Origin: Streptosporangium roseum DSM 43021
GTDB lineage: Bacteria; Actinomycetota; Actinomycetes; Streptosporangiales; Streptosporangiaceae
Direction: 5' to 3'
DNA length: 64,000 nt
Assembly (NCBI RefSeq): GCF_000024865.1
Contig: NC_013595.1
Coordinates: forward strand, 9,548,001-9,612,000
Shown here: positions 7,446-16,038 of the stretch, piece after piece
Layout of the letters: each line of letters opens with the position of its first letter
Numbering within the stretch: position 1 is the stretch's first letter
The notes under the pieces: generated by a model
Database searches by the model: none
What the model was told of the DNA's origin: nothing
What the model saw: the letters and a program-made list of their open reading frames with translations, nothing else
Translations under genes and position numbers: made by a program

Positions 7446-8810
7446 TCATGTCTCCAGGGCTTTGGTGATCTGCCCGTTGACGTGAGCCCGTTGCCCCTCG
7501 ATGCACTTGGCGTAGACACGGAGGAGCACGTCCACCCCGTGGCCGGCTCGCTGTGCTACCTCGGTCGGCGGGACTCCTGCGTTGAGCCACAGAGAGACCG
7601 CCGCGTGCCGAAGGTCGTACGGACGGGCCGCCAGTGGAGAGGTGATCTGTTCGACGGTGAACACCAGTCGCCGAGCTTCCTGCCAGACGGCGGAGTAGGC
7701 CGAGGAGGAGAAAGGTCGGCCTTTGCTCGTGCGGAAGAGCCTGCCGTCCCTCTCGACGCCGTGCTTCTCGATGTGCTCGCGGAGGACCGCGACGAGGACA
7801 GGAGGGATCGGGACCTCCCTCGTGTCGTCCTTGGCTCGGTGCTTGAGACCGCGTTCGTCATGGGTCTCCCCCGTGTTCGTCCACCGCTTGTTCGCCTGCG
7901 GACGTGCTTTCTCCAGGGTGATCAGGCCCCAGCCCTGAGCGGGAAGATCGCAGTTCTGTCGGCACAGCCCCGAGGCCTCTTCAGGGCGGAGCGCCGCGTA
8001 GTACATGCAGGCGAACATGGCCACCATCCGGGGACCACGCGTCCAACCCACGTGCTTCACGGCATCGAGCAGTTCCCGCACCTGATCCGGGTTGACCACC
8101 GTTCGAGGATCGACGGTCCCGGTGGCTTTCGGCGGCTTCCACTTCACCGCGTGCAGCGGGTTGGCGGACAGCATTTTGAGCTCCACCGCGGACTCCATCA
8201 TGTGATGGAGCACGGCCCGCTTGCGCCGTACCGTGTTGGCCGCCGCAGGCTCACCATCGAAGCGGAGGGCGATCGCGTCGAGGGCTGAATGGATCGCGGC
8301 CGGTTCCAACAGGTCAACGAGAGGCAAGGACGCCACTTCAAGCCAGCTGAGCGCCGCTTTGTGCGCGGGCCGCAGTTCTCCGCGCCGCCAGTCGGGCAGG
8401 AAGGCGTACTCCCGCAACACCGCGCGGAGATCCTCATCATCAGGCCTGCCCGGAAGATCCTTGACGAGCGCGGGGACGAGGGACAGCAGGGCGTACGTCA
8501 TCGTCTCGCGGGTTCGGGCCGCCGAGTGGACCCACCGGGCCGCCATGTACGACCGGGCGAAGTCGAAGAAGGTCGGCCCGGCATCGGCAGCTTTGGTCAT
8601 CGACGAGGGAAGACCGGTAGCCAGGTCGAAGGCTTCCCCTTTCCTGGTCGCCTGCCGTAGGTCAGAGACGAAATTCTCGGCGAGCGCCTTCGTCCGAAAA
8701 GTCTTGGACCGCTCCTTGGCGCCGACCTTCCACCGGACGACATACGAAGGCGTTTTACTGGAGGCGTTCCGACGGATGTCCCAGATCCGCACGTCATACG
8801 AGACGTTCAT
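7446..8810 (-). CDS. int: Tyrosine recombinase / integrase of the element
   Basis: Site-specific recombinase of about 454 residues that integrates and excises the element at tRNA-Arg. The N-terminal arm-binding part reads SYVVRWKVGAKERSKTF, a SAM-like core-binding domain follows, and the catalytic domain shows YYAALRPEEASGL (first Arg), DLRHAAVSLW (His-x-x-Arg region), RAGHGVDVLLRVY (His and nucleophile Tyr). Length and order fit pSAM2-type integrases. The ATG at 8808-8810 follows GGAGG and overlaps the xis stop by four bases, so translation is coupled. It lies about 1.7 kb from attL. A broken relative lies at 41898-43189. Confidence 0.93.
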   Translation of the reverse strand: MNVSYDVRIWDIRRNASSKTPSYVVRWKVGAKERSKTFRTKALAENFVSDLRQATRKGEAFDLATGLPSSMTKAADAGPTFFDFARSYMAARWVHSAARTRETMTYALLSLVPALVKDLPGRPDDEDLRAVLREYAFLPDWRRGELRPAHKAALSWLEVASLPLVDLLEPAAIHSALDAIALRFDGEPAAANTVRRKRAVLHHMMESAVELKMLSANPLHAVKWKPPKATGTVDPRTVVNPDQVRELLDAVKHVGWTRGPRMVAMFACMYYAALRPEEASGLCRQNCDLPAQGWGLITLEKARPQANKRWTNTGETHDERGLKHRAKDDTREVPIPPVLVAVLREHIEKHGVERDGRLFRTSKGRPFSSSAYSAVWQEARRLVFTVEQITSPLAARPYDLRHAAVSLWLNAGVPPTEVAQRAGHGVDVLLRVYAKCIEGQRAHVNGQITKALET

Positions 8811-8984
8811 GCCGCCTCCCGGAGGGTGTCCAGCCAGGCCGCGAAGTCGCTCCGCCAGACGCGGATCTCTCCGTTGGGCAGCTTGATGCACTTGGGCGCG
8901 TGGCCGAGTTCGCGCCAGCGGTAGAACGTCCGGCGCGAGAGCCCGCCCAGTTCATCGAGCACTTGGAGAACGGTCAGCAGCTCG

Positions 8985-8998
<14 letters not shown>
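8807..8998 (-). CDS. xis: Excisionase / AlpA-like MerR-fold DNA-binding protein
   Basis: Small protein of 63 residues with a winged-helix of the excisionase type: TVLQVLDELGGLSRRTFYRW, then APKCIKLPNGEIRVWRSDFA. Such proteins bend att DNA and drive the integrase toward excision. The ATG at 8996-8998 has a strong GGAGGTG site, which lies inside the end of the rep gene. The start overlaps the rep stop and the stop overlaps int, giving a rep-xis-int operon as described for pSAM2. There is an upstream in-frame ATG at 9052 within rep, but its leader is not conserved. Confidence 0.9.
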
Positions 8999-10385
<1,387 letters not shown>

Positions 10386-10483
10386 GATGGTCTCCTCCTT
10401 TCACTCGTACGGGTGAGGGGGGATGGCCCCCGACCTGGCAGGCGTCTTGGCGGATGTACGGCCAGGCCGGGGGCGCCGACGTC

Positions 10484-10624
10484 TCAGCAGAAGCCGAGGC
10501 CGTCGCAGTGTTCGCAGGTGTCGCCGTAGCTGCCGACTCCGGTGCCGCCGCAGTGGCAGCACCGCCACCGCTTGGGCGGGATCGCGACCGAGGTCACCTG
10601 CTCGTCGGGCGGGTCAGAAACCAT
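10484..10624 (-). CDS. Small zinc-finger-like protein (46 aa) of the transfer operon
   Basis: A short reading frame that starts with ATG at 10622-10624 inside the last codons of the preceding gene and overlaps it by 11 bases. The product is 46 residues and ends CCHCGGTGVGSYG then CEHCDGLGFC. The two C-x2-C pairs with intervening glycines resemble a DnaJ-type zinc finger. Small proteins of this sort are common in AICE transfer operons, from memory. The overlap implies coupled translation. It could bind zinc and DNA or a partner protein; the role is not known. Confidence 0.6.
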   Translation of the reverse strand: MVSDPPDEQVTSVAIPPKRWRCCHCGGTGVGSYGDTCEHCDGLGFC

Positions 10625-10934
10625 GGGGCGGTTCGCCGGCGGCGCCGTCCCGGGCGGCTTCGAGGATCGCCGTCACCTCGAAGTGGATCGGCCCGAAGCA
10701 GCGGGCGGCCGTGTAGAGCCCATGTGGCAACAGCCGCGGGTCGACCTTCGTACCGAACAGTGCGGCGATCCGGTCGACCTCGGCGCGCAGGCCGGTGTCG
10801 GTGCTCTGCTCGGGGTAGTAGGTGATGATCGTCGGGTCGGTCGGGACGGGGACAGCGGGAGTGGTCTCCATGAAGGCGGCCAGATCCCGAAGGCCGTGGA
10901 TGAAGGCGGTACGGCGCTCGGCGTCGGTGGACAT
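10614..10934 (-). CDS. AICE-associated hypothetical protein
   Basis: Protein of 106 residues, not assigned to a characterised family. It starts MSTDAERRTAFIHGLRDLAA and has a mixed alpha/beta composition with no membrane segment. It contains TGLRAEVDRIAALFGTKVDP and ends FEVTAILEAARDGAAGEPPH. A good AAAGGAG site lies upstream of the ATG at 10932-10934; a further upstream ATG would overlap the next gene. It lies between the DUF2637 gene and the small zinc-finger gene in a tightly packed operon reading toward rep. The position suggests a transfer or copy-control role, which is inference. Confidence 0.6.
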   Translation of the reverse strand: MSTDAERRTAFIHGLRDLAAFMETTPAVPVPTDPTIITYYPEQSTDTGLRAEVDRIAALFGTKVDPRLLPHGLYTAARCFGPIHFEVTAILEAARDGAAGEPPHGF

Positions 10935-10948
10935 GAATGGTTCTCCTT

Positions 10949-11590
10949 TCACAGGGCTTCCGGTGCTGTGCGCAGGTGGCGCAGCAGGTCGGAGGCCAGT
11001 TGGTGGGACACGCCCAGACGGGCGCGCAGGGTGTCGCGGCTGATCGGCTTGCCCTGCGCGGTCTGGTATTCCTCGGCCACGCGTCGGGCGTAATCGAGGA
11101 GCTCAGAGGACGGCCCGTCCTGTTCGGCGGGGACGGGTCTGGGAACCGGAGCCGGTTCGGCGGCGACCTCCAGGACGGAGGACGGGGCTGGGGACGGCTC
11201 GGGACGGGGAGCCGAGGCGCGGCGCTCCAGCATGGAGACCGCGACGAGGAAGGCGCCGGCCGGGGTCGCGGCGGTGATCCAGCCCCACGGGGACGGATCG
11301 GCTTGGTTGAGGTTGGCGGCCAGGGACAGGACGATCCCGGCGACCAGGACGAGGGTCGGCCAGGAGATCCGGCCGTCCCGGACGCGTCCGGTCTGCTTGT
11401 CGCGCTGGCGTTCGCGGGCGGCCATGACACAGGTCAGGTCGACGCATACGGCGACCGCCCAGGCCATCCAGCCGGACTGGCCGTGCTCGGTGGCGGTGTC
11501 GCGAATGTGGGTGAACGATCCGGCACCCGCGATGGCGGCCAGGACCAGGATCGGCCCGGAGTCGAGCAGCCGACGGGCAAGGCGTCGCAT
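10949..11590 (-). CDS. DUF2637 membrane protein, Spd-like plasmid spread protein
   Basis: Protein of 213 residues with four predicted membrane helices (LVLAAIAGAGSFTHI, MAWAVAVCVDLTCVMAA, TLVLVAGIVLSLAANLN, ITAATPAGAFLVAVSML), the DUF2637 pattern. A Pro/Ala linker then leads to a C-terminal helix-turn-helix-like segment, SRDTLRARLGVSHQLASDLL. DUF2637 proteins accompany Tra in Streptomyces plasmids and AICEs and are thought to help spread of DNA between mycelial compartments. It follows the tra gene by 20 bp in the same operon. Confidence 0.82.
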   Translation of the reverse strand: MRRLARRLLDSGPILVLAAIAGAGSFTHIRDTATEHGQSGWMAWAVAVCVDLTCVMAARERQRDKQTGRVRDGRISWPTLVLVAGIVLSLAANLNQADPSPWGWITAATPAGAFLVAVSMLERRASAPRPEPSPAPSSVLEVAAEPAPVPRPVPAEQDGPSSELLDYARRVAEEYQTAQGKPISRDTLRARLGVSHQLASDLLRHLRTAPEAL

Positions 11591-11610
11591 CGTGTCCCCC
11601 TTTCAGCAGG

Positions 11611-12963
11611 TCAGGCGTTGAGCAGTTCGGTCAGGTCGGACTCGGTGACCTCAGAGGCGTGGACGCCAGCGGTGATCTCGGCCCAGGACGGAGCCAGGTC
11701 GGCGTACATCCGGGCCGCGTGTTCGGCGGCGGTCTCGGAGACGTGGAAGGAGCGGGCCCGGTACCACTGGCCGTCCTGGGAGGCGACGATCGCGACGCCG
11801 GGCGTCTCGGCGGCGATCGCACGGGCGGAGACTAGGGCGGCCGGGTCGAGGTCGCCGAGGGTCATGGTCGCGGTCTCGGGATCGTTGACCCGATGGCAGA
11901 TCCGCCCCGAACACTGGGCACGCAGCGCGGTGACCCCGGGTCCGAGGTCGGAGCCGATCCGCTGGCCGCAGCAGAACAGGTAGATCCCGAACGCCCGCCC
12001 GAGCTGGCCCACCCGCAGGAGAGCGGTGGAGGTTTTGGCGATCTCGTCTTTCTCGGACTTGTCGGCCATCAGGTAGAGCTCGGCCAGCTCGTCGACCAGG
12101 ACCACGATGGGAACCGGCCGCACCGCCGGGGGGAGCTGCCAGAGGTTGCGGGCGCCCACCGTACGGCACAGGCCCATCCGGTCGAGCATGAGCGCTACCA
12201 GGTCGTCGAGCAGGCCAACCGACTCGGCGCGGGTGGTGGCCAGCGCCGACAGGCGGCAGCCGTACGGGGTGAACTCCACCCCACCCTTGAGGTCGAAGCC
12301 GACCAGCGCGACTGGTTGCGGAGCCAGCCCGACGAGCAGGGCGTTGGCGAGGTTGGACTTGCCGGACTGGGTGGCCCCGGCGTTGAGCCAGTGCGGGACG
12401 GTTCGAAAGTCGATCACCCAGGGTTTGCCTGTTTCCAGACGGCCTACGGTGACCTTGAGCAGTTCGTCGGACGGCGGCAGCCTGTCGACCCGGACGAGTG
12501 GATCTCGGATGGTGGCGGCCAGGACGACCCGTCCGGGACGTGGGGACGAGACCCGGACGGCGTGCACGCCCCAGGAGTGCGCGAGGCGTTCGGCGGCTTG
12601 GCTGTAGTCATCGGGGATCTGCCCCTCCAGCAGGTGGAGGGTGACGCGCCAGCCGTGCCGGGTCGGCAGGGGCAGCCACATCCAGGGGGTGGTGTCGACG
12701 GCGACCCTGCGGAAGCGCCGCCGGACCTTCACGTTGCCGGTGGAGATCAGCGCGCCGGGGGTGAGGGTGAAAGCCCAGCGCGCCCGCTTCTTGGTCAGGC
12801 CGCAGCCGAGGGCGACCTTGCGCCAGGAGGCTCGGACGCTGAGCGCGGTGAGCGGGTAGCCGGCCACCAGCCAGAAGGAGCGGTGATGGAAGCGCTGCCA
12901 GGTCCAGAGCACGACCAGCGTGCAGGCCAGGGTGAGAAGCAGCAGCCGCAGGGACTCAGGCAT
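11611..12963 (-). CDS. tra: FtsK/SpoIIIE-type DNA translocase, TraSA/TraB-like conjugation protein
   Basis: The single protein that moves double-stranded element DNA between hyphae in actinomycete conjugation, about 450 residues. It begins with a membrane segment (SLRLLLLTLACTLVVLW). The ATPase domain has Walker A GATQSGKSNLANALL (about residues 193-207) and Walker B PIVVLVDELAELY (about 285-297). Other FtsK features are VGFDLKGGVEF and RVGQLGRAFGIYLFCCGQRI. It ends with a small segment, TESDLTELLNA. The ATG at 12961-12963 overlaps the stop of the SCO3933-like gene, so the two are coupled. Reading further upstream in this frame gives non-conserved, Ser/Thr/Pro-rich sequence, which I reject. 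Expression is probably held down by the KorSA-like GntR protein. Confidence 0.9.
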   Translation of the reverse strand: MPESLRLLLLTLACTLVVLWTWQRFHHRSFWLVAGYPLTALSVRASWRKVALGCGLTKKRARWAFTLTPGALISTGNVKVRRRFRRVAVDTTPWMWLPLPTRHGWRVTLHLLEGQIPDDYSQAAERLAHSWGVHAVRVSSPRPGRVVLAATIRDPLVRVDRLPPSDELLKVTVGRLETGKPWVIDFRTVPHWLNAGATQSGKSNLANALLVGLAPQPVALVGFDLKGGVEFTPYGCRLSALATTRAESVGLLDDLVALMLDRMGLCRTVGARNLWQLPPAVRPVPIVVLVDELAELYLMADKSEKDEIAKTSTALLRVGQLGRAFGIYLFCCGQRIGSDLGPGVTALRAQCSGRICHRVNDPETATMTLGDLDPAALVSARAIAAETPGVAIVASQDGQWYRARSFHVSETAAEHAARMYADLAPSWAEITAGVHASEVTESDLTELLNA

Positions 12964-13309
12964 CCCCGCCTCCTCCTGGCTTTCCGGAGACGGGGACGAT
13001 CGAGGCGGCCTTGTAGCTGATGCCCCAGCGGGAGGTGCCGTTCTGCGGGATCTCCCAGACGTAGCCGACCATGCTGGTCGGTACGACGTCTTGACCGGGC
13101 GCGATCGGTGGTTCTCCGGAGGTTCCGACCTTGACCAGTTCGATCCGGCCGAACTCGTCCTCGGCGAGCAGGACGGATTCGTAGACCTTGTTGCCGTCCT
13201 TGTCGGTCTTGATCTTTCCGGTGTCCTGGTCGACGACGCGGGGACGGGCGGCTTTGACGCAGGTGAAGCGGAGCCGGTGGGTGTCGACGGGGATCGGGAT
13301 GGTGCGCAT
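12956..13309 (-). CDS. SCO3933-family regulatory protein
   Basis: Small protein of 117 residues common in Streptomyces AICEs and plasmids and named after SCO3933. It starts MRTIPIPVDTHRLRFTCVKA and has RVVDQDTGKIKTDKDG and AEDEFGRIELVKVG, followed by WEIPQNGTSRWGISYKA. No catalytic motif is visible. A GGAGG site lies nine bases before the ATG at 13307-13309. It is the first gene of the leftward transfer operon and is translationally coupled to tra. A fragment of a paralogue is embedded in the deletion scar of element 2 (43182-43299). Confidence 0.75.
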   Translation of the reverse strand: MRTIPIPVDTHRLRFTCVKAARPRVVDQDTGKIKTDKDGNKVYESVLLAEDEFGRIELVKVGTSGEPPIAPGQDVVPTSMVGYVWEIPQNGTSRWGISYKAASIVPVSGKPGGGGDA

Positions 13310-13339
13310 GAGTAGACCTCCTTGTTCGTCTCGGTCAAC

Positions 13340-13466
13340 ATAGTCAACCTAGTTAGCCTGGTTGTCAACGTTCTCGTAGTTGGCTTGGTCGCGCGTCTGT
13401 GCTCAACTAAGAGGTTGGTAGGCCCAATGGGCTTACCAACCATGCGGCGCGGCGGAAGAAGGATGG
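13340..13466. promoter_or_regulatory. Divergent promoter region between the transfer operon and the GntR repressor gene, with a 25-bp operator-like palindrome
   Basis: The gap between the SCO3933-like gene and the GntR gene is 157 bp and less GC-rich than the genes. At 13415-13439 the arms TTGGTAGGCCCA and TGGGCTTACCAA form a 25-bp palindrome with one mismatch. A second, weaker repeat (CAACCTAG and CCTGGTTG around 13346-13365) lies near the transfer-operon start. By analogy with KorSA of pSAM2, which represses itself and pra, these are good candidates for GntR operators. Confidence 0.6.
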
Positions 13467-13802
13467 ATGGTCAGGAACACCGGGCGGCCCGGCTACCTGC
13501 AGATCGCCGATGACCTGCGCGAGCAGATCCGGCGCGGTTCCCTCGCCCCCGGTGACCCGCTGCCCTCCACGACCCAGCTCGCGACGACGTATGACGCCTC
13601 GCTGAGCGTGGTAAAGCTGGCTGTTGGGGTCCTACGGGCCGAAGGGCTGGTCATCGGCCAGCAGGGCAAGGGCGTCTACGTCCGTGAGGACGCCACCCCG
13701 GCCCTGCCGGCCTCCGATGAGCTCACCGAGATTCGCGCCACACTGCGCGACCTGTCGCAGCGGCTGGAACGGGTGGAATCCCAGCTCGCCAAGCGCGAGT
13801 AG
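13467..13802 (+). CDS. korSA: GntR-family repressor, KorSA-like
   Basis: Transcriptional repressor of 111 residues. The winged helix-turn-helix is GYLQIADDLREQIRRGSLAP, then LPSTTQLATTYDASLSVVKL and GLVIGQQGKGVYV, typical of GntR. In place of a ligand domain there is only a short C-terminal coiled coil (LTEIRATLRDLSQRLERVES), as in plasmid Kor proteins, which probably makes it a dimer without a small-molecule switch. It is divergent from the transfer operon and lies 28 bp from a near-perfect palindrome. A fragmentary relative occurs in element 2 at 43300-43565. Confidence 0.85.
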   Translation: MVRNTGRPGYLQIADDLREQIRRGSLAPGDPLPSTTQLATTYDASLSVVKLAVGVLRAEGLVIGQQGKGVYVREDATPALPASDELTEIRATLRDLSQRLERVESQLAKRE

Positions 13803-13807
13803 CGCGT

Positions 13808-13984
13808 TCACCCTCGGACGTGGCAGCCGGTGACCCGCCGGGCCAGGCCCGCCGCCCTGCTCGGCGGGATGTCGCCCAGCCGCATCCGCCGGTCCTCCTG
13901 GCGCATGCCGATCAGGACGAGCACGTAGCCGACGGCTACGGTCACACTGAGCACGAGGCCGATGATCAACGGGATCGCGGTCAC
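13808..13984 (-). CDS. Small single-helix membrane protein (58 aa)
   Basis: A GTG at 13982-13984 opens a 58-residue frame whose first half is a membrane helix (MTAIPLIIGLVLSVTVAVGY, continuing VLVLIG), followed by a basic tail with RQEDRRMRLGDIPP. The GTGA start overlaps the stop of the zinc-ribbon gene upstream, indicating coupled translation. An almost identical copy is present at 43571-43747, which supports it as a real gene. Its role is unknown; small membrane proteins beside conjugation regulators may act in transfer or immunity. Confidence 0.6.
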   Translation of the reverse strand: MTAIPLIIGLVLSVTVAVGYVLVLIGMRQEDRRMRLGDIPPSRAAGLARRVTGCHVRG

Positions 13985-14199
13985 GTCCAGATCACCCCCG
14001 CCTCGACGATGCCGCGCGGACGGTTGGCCGGACGCCGGGTCTGGCCGCTCCTCTTGCCGACCGTCCTGCGCCTGGCCGCCTGACGCCTCACCCACCGGTC
14101 CCGGGCCTGGCACTTGAGGCAGCGGAATCGCCCCCGCTCCAGGGCCGCGCCGCACTCGCAGGCGGGGGTCTCGTCGATCGGCTTGATGTAATTGATCAC
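13981..14199 (-). CDS. Small zinc-ribbon protein (72 aa)
   Basis: The product starts INYIKPIDETPACECGAALE and has CECG followed by CLKC, a four-cysteine zinc-ribbon arrangement. A basic tail, RRQAARRRTVGKRSG, and then RPRGIVEAGVIWT follow. The start is a GTG at 14197-14199 with an AGGAGAG site close upstream. It is coupled to the small membrane protein downstream and divergent from the HTH regulator at 14353. A paralogue lies at 43744-43959, diverged in the basic part only. It could bind nucleic acid; the function is unknown. Confidence 0.6.
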   Translation of the reverse strand: MINYIKPIDETPACECGAALERGRFRCLKCQARDRWVRRQAARRRTVGKRSGQTRRPANRPRGIVEAGVIWT

Positions 14200-14296
14200 T
14201 GTCGACTCTCCTCTCGGTCGCTGCCGGTGGTGCCTTGCGATACCGAGAGTGCGACAAGGAGTCAGGACGTGATCACTACAGGATGGGACATGTTCA

Positions 14297-14342
14297 GGAC
14301 GTCCGGTCTACGATTGCCAGGTCCCCGGACGTCCCCTCTACG
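14297..14342. promoter_or_regulatory. Direct repeats upstream of the HTH regulator gene
   Basis: GGACGTCCGGTCTACG at 14297-14312 and GGACGTCCCCTCTACG at 14327-14342 are near-identical repeats spaced 30 bp apart, just before the ribosome site of the gene at 14353. The same pair precedes the copy at 44113. A related GGGGACGTCTAGGG lies at about 17600 before the second regulator gene. The spacing of about three helical turns suggests a binding site for a dimeric regulator, possibly the product itself. Confidence 0.5.
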
Positions 14343-14352
14343 GGCAGGTGAG

Positions 14353-15093
14353 ATGGCGAACGAGCGGCTACGGGTAGCCCTCCTCGAACACGGCACCACC
14401 GTCGACGCGCTGGCCGAAGCTGTCCGGGTCGACGCCAAGACCGTGGAGCGGTGGATCACCCAAGGTCGCATACCGTACCGAAAACACAGATTCGCGGTCG
14501 CCAAACTCCTCGGCGTGGAAGAGGCCTACCTATGGCCGGACGCGCTGACCCCCAAACAGGCCGCAGCCGTCTCCGGAAGCGAACTCGTCACCGTCTACCC
14601 GCACCGCTGGGCCGTACCCAAGGACACCTGGGGACGTCTGTTCTCCGCGGCCCAGGAGGAGATCGGCGTACTGGTCTACAGCGGCATCTTCATCGCCCAG
14701 GACACCGGCATCATGCGCACCTTCGCCGAGAAGGCCAAGGCCGGGGTGCGTGTCCGTATCCTGCTCGGTAACCCGGACGCGCTCGAAGTCGCCCAGCACG
14801 GCGCGGACGAAGGCGTCGGCGACGGCATGGCCGCGCAGACCCGGATGGCCCTGATGCTCTACCGGCCGCTACAGCAGGTCGAGGGCATCGAGATCCGGTT
14901 GCACCACACCATCCTGTACAACTCCATCTACCGCGGGGACGACCAACTTCTCGTCAACACCCACATCTACGGCAAGTTCGCCGCCGACGCCCCGGTCATG
15001 CACCTGCGCAAGATAGCGGGCGGGGACATGGTCTCGACCTACACCGACAGCTTCGAAGCCGTCTGGGCCGGCGCCACCCCCGTAGAGTCCTGA
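14353..15093 (+). CDS. HTH regulator with C-terminal DUF5919/PLD-like domain (element regulator, copy 1)
   Basis: Protein of 246 residues. An XRE-like helix-turn-helix occupies residues 1-60 (TTVDALAEAVRVDAKTVERW, PYRKHRFAVAKLL). The C-terminal domain begins VTVYPHRWAVPKDTWGRLF and has IGVLVYSGIFIAQDTGIM, GVRVRILLGNPDA and EIRLHHTILYNSIYRGDDQL; the last segment resembles the H-x-x-x-x-N and GDD region of PLD-like folds. I know this type as DUF5919 from actinomycete elements; the name is from memory. The start is set by the conserved Met and a GGTGAG site. It reads into the Nudix gene three bases later. The copy at 44113 encodes the same protein. A role as activator of element genes, like Pra, is inferred from position. 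Confidence 0.75.
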   Translation: MANERLRVALLEHGTTVDALAEAVRVDAKTVERWITQGRIPYRKHRFAVAKLLGVEEAYLWPDALTPKQAAAVSGSELVTVYPHRWAVPKDTWGRLFSAAQEEIGVLVYSGIFIAQDTGIMRTFAEKAKAGVRVRILLGNPDALEVAQHGADEGVGDGMAAQTRMALMLYRPLQQVEGIEIRLHHTILYNSIYRGDDQLLVNTHIYGKFAADAPVMHLRKIAGGDMVSTYTDSFEAVWAGATPVES

Positions 15094-15096
15094 GTC

Positions 15097-15573
15097 ATGG
15101 CCCGCCGCATCGACTTCTACGACGACCCTGAGGCGCCCGCGCCCAACAGCCTCGTCCCCTCGATGAACGTCGTGGTCACCAACGACGCCGGGGACATCCT
15201 CATGATCCGCCGCACGGACAACGGCAACTGGGCCGTTCCAGGTGGAGCCATCGACCTCGGCGCGTCCCTGCCGCAGGCGGCCATCCGGGAGACGCTGGAG
15301 GAGACCGGCATCACCTGCGAGATCACCGGCCTCGTCGGCACCTACACCGACCCTCGTCATGTGATCCTCTACACCTCTGACGGCGAGGCCCGCCAGGAGT
15401 TCTCCATCGTGCTGACCGGCCGCGCGGTAGCCGGCGAGCCAACGCCGAGCGACGAGTCCCGCGAGGTGCGCTGGGTGCCCCGTGATGAGGTCGACTCGTT
15501 ACTGATGGACCGCTCGATGCGACTGCGGATCGGGCATTTCCTGGCCGAGGCCACCGGGCCGCACATCGGCTGA
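15097..15573 (+). CDS. pif: Nudix-family protein, Pif-like element immunity factor (copy 1)
   Basis: Protein of 158 residues with a Nudix fold. The Nudix box is GAIDLGASLPQAAIRETL then EETGI. The catalytic REx(L)EE glutamates are present, but the first box glutamate (G-x5-E) is Ala here, whereas the copy at 44857 has Glu. In pSAM2 the immunity gene pif encodes a Nudix-motif protein that blocks entry of a second copy of the element. The position after a regulator and the strong link with this element type suggest the same role. The ATG at 15097 follows the regulator stop by three bases, so the two genes form an operon. Confidence 0.75.
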   Translation: MARRIDFYDDPEAPAPNSLVPSMNVVVTNDAGDILMIRRTDNGNWAVPGGAIDLGASLPQAAIRETLEETGITCEITGLVGTYTDPRHVILYTSDGEARQEFSIVLTGRAVAGEPTPSDESREVRWVPRDEVDSLLMDRSMRLRIGHFLAEATGPHIG

Positions 15574-15897
15574 CTAAGCCGGTGTCAGTTCCGCCATCTG
15601 CGACCAGCCCTCGCCGGGCACCTCGACGTTGATGATCTCCGGCGTCTTCGCGATCACCTCGGGCATCCAGGCCATGGCGGTCTTGAAGTGCTCGGAGCCC
15701 ACATGGGTCTCGCCCGCCGCCGATGAGGCGAACGCCTCAAGCAGGACGAACTGGTTGGGAGTGTCGACGCTCCTGGACCATTCGAAGAAGACGTTGCCCG
15801 GCTCCTGCCGGGTGGCCTGAGTGAAGTCGTCAACGAGCGAGAGCCACTCCTCGCTCCGCTCGGGACGGACGGTGAACTTGACGGCAATGAAGATCAT
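15574..15897 (-). CDS. Antibiotic biosynthesis monooxygenase (ABM) family protein, YgiN-like (copy 1)
   Basis: Protein of 107 residues with the ABM ferredoxin-like fold: MIFIAVKFTVRPERSEEWL, EPGNVFFEWSRSVDTPNQFV, and HVGSEHFKTAMAWMPEVIA. Members act as small quinol monooxygenases or heme-degrading enzymes without bound cofactor; the substrate cannot be inferred. It is convergent with the Nudix gene and its stop abuts it. A nearly identical copy (four differences noted by eye) is at 47709-48032. The gene is an odd but recurrent passenger of these elements. Confidence 0.82.
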   Translation of the reverse strand: MIFIAVKFTVRPERSEEWLSLVDDFTQATRQEPGNVFFEWSRSVDTPNQFVLLEAFASSAAGETHVGSEHFKTAMAWMPEVIAKTPEIINVEVPGEGWSQMAELTPA

Positions 15898-16038
15898 GAG
15901 TTGGTTTCTTTCGCTGTACTGAATGGTGCGCGTTCTCCGCGTGCGAGATGCCGCGCGGGACAGGCACGCGGCGCCATGACCACGATAAGCGAGAGCCCCG
16001 TCGGCCAGCCGTCAGGGCGTCCTGGGCCCGGCCTGCCG

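Noticed and set aside
12480..12560. Two GACCCGGA octamers as TraB recognition (clt) repeats
   Set aside because: Only two copies are seen, both explained by codons inside the tra gene and not clustered as in known clt loci.
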